Positions 59,530 through 64,000 of a DNA stretch of 64,000 bases are shown here, in pieces. Within the stretch, counting starts at the first letter, position 1. Each line of letters starts with the position of its first letter. The notes under the pieces were generated by a model that saw only the letters and a program-made list of their open reading frames with translations, did not search any database and had not been told where the DNA came from. Both the position numbers and the translations under genes were made by a program. Source of the stretch: Cyrtodaria siliqua (taxonomy: Eukaryota > Mollusca > Bivalvia > Adapedonta > Hiatellidae); NCBI GenBank assembly GCA_037043455.1, contig JAWPHD010001288.1:186001-250000 (forward strand), written 5' to 3'.

Positions 59530-61640
59530 ACCGTGGGTTGCTACCCAAATTTTGACATATTGGTACCACTCAAGGTGCCAAATGCTAATATGCATTTTTG
59601 GGTCAATGTCTTACGCTTCTTTTAAGCCAAAATAGTATGTTTAGTTCGGTAGCTTAAGTGTGTAAAACTATTGTTTATAAAGGCAGGTAATTTTTAAGAA
59701 ATGTTTCGAAATTGATATAAAATGGATGGATGACAATGATTAACTCCACCATTTTTGTTGTTGTGTATTTGATTGCATGCAAAGTGGTTACGTAAGTCAT
59801 GTAAACATATAACAGTTCAATGGTTCAACCTTAAAAACGTATAAAAACGTTTGGAAGCAAACATTTAACCATTTTAATTATTAAACGCACATTCTATCGG
59901 AAGAAGGTAAAGATAACCAAACAAATTAGAATATATTTATCCTTTTTAAGCAAATTCCATGTGAATATAGTTTTTTAGATTGTATATATAGGAAACAATA
60001 CGATGTGACCTCTCTGTAATAAAGGTGTTGCACACTTTTAAGTGTTTAATTAAAAAGATTGAGCTAACATTAAAAAATGATTCACTGAAATGTTACAATT
60101 CAAAGTTCCATTTAATTTGTCTTTGTGTCACCTTGGTAGCATGGCAGACAGGTAGGGATCGCTTTGTCCATAGTCTGTCTTCATTCGTCGTCTTTGTCCG
60201 CCTGTCCATCACGCTTAAACATGCAACCTGAACTTGGTCATAACTTAAAAGGTATTTAACCTATGTTCATGAAACTTCATAAACATCTTCATCTCACCCC
60301 AAGGAAATTCGTTACACATGTCTAATATCTGTGTCTTTCACTTCGGCAAAAATATGCCCCTTTCCATTAAACCTTTAACTGAACTGCAACGTGACCTAGT
60401 TCATAACGTTAAATAAACACATGACAGCTTACAAAAGTGTTCTGTGGAACACCATTCTAGTTATTTATTTAACATATGTAAAAGTCTATGTGATTATCTG
60501 CCCTTGATTCCATCATTGAATTACTTAGTATAGACCATTGTTAAATTCACCTTCACATTGAAACTATGTATAGCATAATTGTAAAAGTAAGAAAAAAATT
60601 ATTGTTTTATATCTCACGTGCCTTCAATACACAAATGATACACATGAAAAGCGTGCACTTACATTGTAAACTGAAACATGTGGTATGGTGAAACGTTCGG
60701 ATGAACAGTTTATTAGATTTGTTATTTGGTTTGGACCATATTTGTTCGAATATAGACATGCTAATGATCCACTGAGGTTTTTTTTGCAATGTTTCTATCC
60801 AAAATAGTCACTCAGTTATGTTTAACACATCCACAAATAGTCAAATATAGTTGCCGGTTACAACATTTTTACAGAGAAAGTCCGTCAGTGTCATCATACT
60901 ATAACATTGAGATTATGTCATTGAAAGAATATCTTTACCTTTTTACAATGGCGCACTTTGAAATTTGGATGATGTGATAACATGGCTTATTTTATTTAGA
61001 AATGATGTCTCGTCTGCTCTCGCTGGATAAGTGGAACAATTTATTTGACATTAAAAAACAACACAAACAACTGAATAAAATTGTTTCATACTTTTTGGAT
61101 ATAAAGGGCACACTTTCAGCCATATAAGTATACTTTCTGATATTATGTTCAAGTGAATAATATTGAACTTTTTGGTTGACATTACTTATGCCTAAAGTAT
61201 GCATTTGGTTCAAAATTTTACTTAACCATACCCCATCCATTGTGGAGTTTTTTTTATATAAAGATGGCAGATCAATAGTCCTTAAATGTACAGCAGCTAA
61301 CGGGTGTTGCACATGATGCAAGTATACAAAGGCAATGTTGCAAAGAGGTTTGAAAGACTGGCACAGCAGTCTTTGCTTCAGTTCTTCGGAGTAGGAAATC
61401 GTTCTTAAACGAAAATTCCTGATTTACCATGTAGTTTGAGTATATGACTGCTGAAAGAAAAGTGTAATCTAGATACCGCTAAGGCAATATAATAGGACAA
61501 AGTATACTGAAAGACGTGTTTTGAAAGACGGTAGTTAAATATTATTTTAAACGGCATGTTGTCTAAATGGGCACACAGTCTATTGCAAAAACTGATGGTG
61601 AGAGATTCCAATCCAATCCACAACGCAGTTTTGTTTTTGT
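59530..61640. other. No supported gene; possible dispersed repeat
   Basis: About 60130-60430 (agcatggcagacagg, gtctgtctt, cgcctgtccatcac, ggtcataacttaaaagg, atgaaacttcataaac) has the feel of a common mollusc dispersed repeat. The 109-codon minus frame at 60992-61321 has no domain I recognise. Confidence 0.35.
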
Positions 61641-61644
61641 TTTA

Positions 61645-61846
61645 AACATATTTATTTTACATCGATTGCGAAACAAGTTCTTACAACTTAGATTAATCAC
61701 TCTCGATGGCTTCCTGGGTAGAACCAGTACTAAGCAATGTGGATTAATTATCTTGCTCAAGGATAAATAACGTCGCCGCGACGGAGGATCGAACCCACGA
61801 CCTCTCGATCAGGAGTTCGGCGCTCTACCACTGGACCACGCACTCC
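61645..61846 (-). mobile_element. tRNA-derived SINE, family C
   Basis: The minus strand head is gagtgcgtggtccagtggta, gagcgccgaactcctgatcg and gtcgtgggttcgatcctccg (clear A and B boxes). The body is gagcaagataattaatcc, ctggttctacccagg and catcgagagtga. Better preserved than the 45.8-kb copy. Confidence 0.8.
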
Positions 61847-62634
61847 ACAACGCAGTAGGATAGGCATACAACAAGCCGTAGTAATGAGACCCTGGAACAT
61901 GGAATAATTATCAACTGGATATCAGTTAATAATAATAATCCAGTGTCTCATTACAACGGCTTGTTGTATGTCCATTATATAGCGTTGTTGATCCAACTGG
62001 TCAGCTCTTGATGAGCAGTATTCCCCATACATATGCAGCAGCAGCAGTACAACATGTGCGTGCATACCACCACGTGCAAACAAGGACCTCGGAAAGTCTT
62101 ACATACCTTTAGAATAGGGATGGTACACCTTGGACTTTGTTTTAAGGCCCGTTATAACAGATGACCCATCTGTTCCTTTAAAATTTCTGAATGTTATCAA
62201 AGTATCTTGCGAAACTTACTTTACACAGTACTTGCAGAAAGCGTAGACTTTCTTGTATTGTAACATGCTGTGAAGGCAGGGGAGTTAGTTGTAGCATGTA
62301 TACTAGATTCAGAATGTTAACACGCGTCAATATTCGGCAGATGTAAACGTAGTATTCTGTTAAATATATTAATATCATGATTGTCTTTTACAATAGCTTT
62401 GAGACATACATTTTCCAGGCTGAATTTTCTTTAAAACTACGTTTACTTCTGAATTGCATTTTCTCAACCCAAAACCGAAATATCACTCCTCACCAGGTTT
62501 GGTTTAAATTTCTATATGCTGGTCCTTAAGACTGTCTCTTCTGTAGCTCATGACACATTTACATTTAAAGAAATACTATAACGACTTCTGTTCTTCTATA
62601 TTTTAATCATAATTTAAAATGTCATAACTATTCC

Positions 62635-63190
62635 AAAAAATCAGCGACTTTAATTAATTTTGTGTTGATTTCTCCCAAAAATGTCAAGATTTATATATTT
62701 TATTTATTCCAAATATTTGTTTTCATGAACATGTATATAACAAATAGCTTTAAGGACCTTCAGTCTCCTTAAATTGTAATGAGAATTATATTTTTTTAAA
62801 AGAAATCCTGTTTTTAGTGATTTTGGTTCAAATGCAACTTTTGGCCAAAAATATCTCAGTTTTTACAAATCTCTGATCCTTTAGAATATTACCTATATTT
62901 CAGGACATCTTTAGATGAATAAAAACACTTTAAAAACTTTTATTTTGTTTAATTGGAAGTGTCAAAAAAAATATTTTTTTTAAAAAATCAGCGATTTGTA
63001 TGTTTTTTTTGTTGATTTCCCCCTCAAAATGGCAAGCTGTATACATTTTGTTCATTTCAACTATTAATTTTATTTATATGAATATAACAGACAACTTTCA
63101 GAAGCTTCAGCTTCCCAATATTGCAATGATAATAATATTTAAAAGCTATTCCAGTTTTTAGCGTTTTTTGTTCAAATTTGCATGTTTTTG
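62635..63190 (+). repeat. Two diverged direct copies of a ~348-bp unit
   Basis: aaaaaatcagcgactttaat (62635) and aaaaaatcagcgatttgtat (62983) start segments with shared order: tgttgatttc, tcaaaatg(t)caag, aacaacatata-like, ttcagtctcc/ttcagcttcc, tttttagtg/tttttagcg, ggttcaaat/tgttcaaat. An AT-rich degraded tandem duplication; no coding. Confidence 0.65.
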
Positions 63191-63354
63191 CCCCCAAAGT
63201 ATTGTGTTTCAGGAAATTGTATTTGCCCCCAAAGTATTGTGTTTACCGTTTCAGGAAAACTATCATGGCTATTTATTTTTTACTAAAATATATCTAAAAG
63301 TTGGTATCATTTAAAATTTGCCAGCTGAGTTGGTACCGAAAAGTTGAGTAGCCA

Positions 63355-63730
63355 TGGTCTATTTTGAGAACTATGACAACATAGTTTCAAATTACCATAT
63401 GGAATATTGATAAATATCATGTAAAGCAAAGAAAATCAATGCAAATGAATGTAAAATCCTTTAATGGCCATATAAAGAATTATTGCCATTAAGTATATAT
63501 ATGTTTCATACAGTTGCTGTCATTTCTTTCCCTATAAATCAGTAAATTAACATATTTATAAATACCTCAAATATGGTCATTTAGAACTGTGATGTCATAG
63601 CTCTCAAAATGGGGGCTTCTATATCCGTTTCAACAGAACACTCAAATGATCATATTTTCTTTGTTTATCATCCGATTTTGATAAGTATTTCACTCTTATT
63701 TAAGTTTTCCAGAACTCTCAATAATAAGAA
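63355..63730. mobile_element. MITE family K1, partial copy
   Basis: attttgagaactatgacaac, tttcaaattaccatatgg, gtcatagctctcaaaatggg and tttatcatccgattttgata correspond to K1 inner arms. The outer TTAA ends were not found. K2-like ttgttcaatcattaatatta lies at 63763. Confidence 0.7.
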
Positions 63731-64000
63731 ATGCCCCGCCATTTTTTCAAATAACTTGTATTTGTTCAATCATTAATATTAATTATCATAATAGTCTAAA
63801 GTGTTGTTTTTTGGCACATTACTAACTGATGATTATAAACACAGACCTAATAACAATAATATGTCTGTGGTATAAAGCAATAATAATACATTTAAACCTA
63901 TGGTAGTATAAGAAGAAGATATTAAAACTCATTTTTTTATTTAATTGTATCAGAGCTTTATATTTTAATTATCATCCCAGATTATATGCAAACAAGTGTA

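Noticed and set aside
60992..61321. 109-residue minus frame
   Set aside because: No recognisable motif, AT-driven composition and no neighbouring exon. It cannot be excluded as a fragment of a mobile element.
61645..61846. tRNA gene on the minus strand
   Set aside because: Good A and B boxes, but a second copy at 45.8 kb shares the non-tRNA body, so this is a SINE.

Overview
The window is eukaryotic nuclear DNA, most likely from a mollusc and probably a bivalve. It is AT-rich, has genes split by GT-AG introns, and is crowded with tRNA-derived SINEs, eroded LINEs, palindromic MITE-like elements and minisatellites. The assignment to mollusc is inference from gene and repeat style; no marker gene fixes the species. 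No prokaryotic operon, rRNA gene, CRISPR array or convincing functional tRNA was seen.

Two protein-coding genes can be assembled, both on the minus strand. Gene 1 (21993 down to 477) has four coding exons: 21648-21993, 5842-5969, 4247-4356 and 477-3810. They join in phase to encode about 1305 residues: a signal peptide, a Reeler (reelin N-terminal type) domain split over exons 1-4, and a very long low-complexity tail of poly-Gly/Leu-Ser segments, a Gln/Asn-rich (prion-like) segment, seven or so 38-residue repeats and a Gly/Ser/Leu/Met C-terminus. A TATA-like box lies at 22048-22055 and a poly(A) signal at 273-278. Gene 2 (46622 down to 38310) has three coding exons: 46152-46622, 41918-42689 and 38310-38665. 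They encode a 532-residue secreted FAD-linked oxidase of the berberine-bridge-enzyme (BBE-like) family.

The most striking structure is a ~11.6-kb minisatellite (7619-19215) in intron 1 of gene 1. It is built from about 200 units of two lengths (51 and 61 bp, differing by a 10-bp insert). Its right end runs directly into one arm of a ~790-bp foldback element (19197-19989) whose terminus carries the same sequence as part of the unit. A TA-flanked MITE is nested in the foldback loop. This suggests that the satellite grew out of a transposon end.

Region by region: 1-4.4 kb, 3' part of gene 1; 4.4-7.3 kb, intronic hairpin repeats, a 72-bp array in both orientations and a SINE tail; 7.6-20 kb, satellite plus foldback; 20.5-21.3 kb, trinucleotide microsatellite and a LINE tail; 21.6-22.1 kb, first exon and promoter of gene 1; 22.9-23.5 kb, 49/25-bp minisatellite; 23.5-38 kb, intergenic, with a 2.2-kb terminal-inverted-repeat element, a 487-bp element with 50-bp inverted ends, a LINE remnant split by a SINE with target-site duplications, and palindromic minisatellites; 38.3-46.7 kb, the BBE-like gene with arrays and SINEs in both introns; 47.3-48.2 kb, a TTAA-flanked MITE containing a second TTAA-flanked MITE; 48.5-51.3 kb, a decayed non-LTR retrotransposon; 51.3-64 kb, gene-poor DNA with further MITE and SINE copies. 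Nothing links the two genes functionally beyond both encoding predicted secreted proteins.
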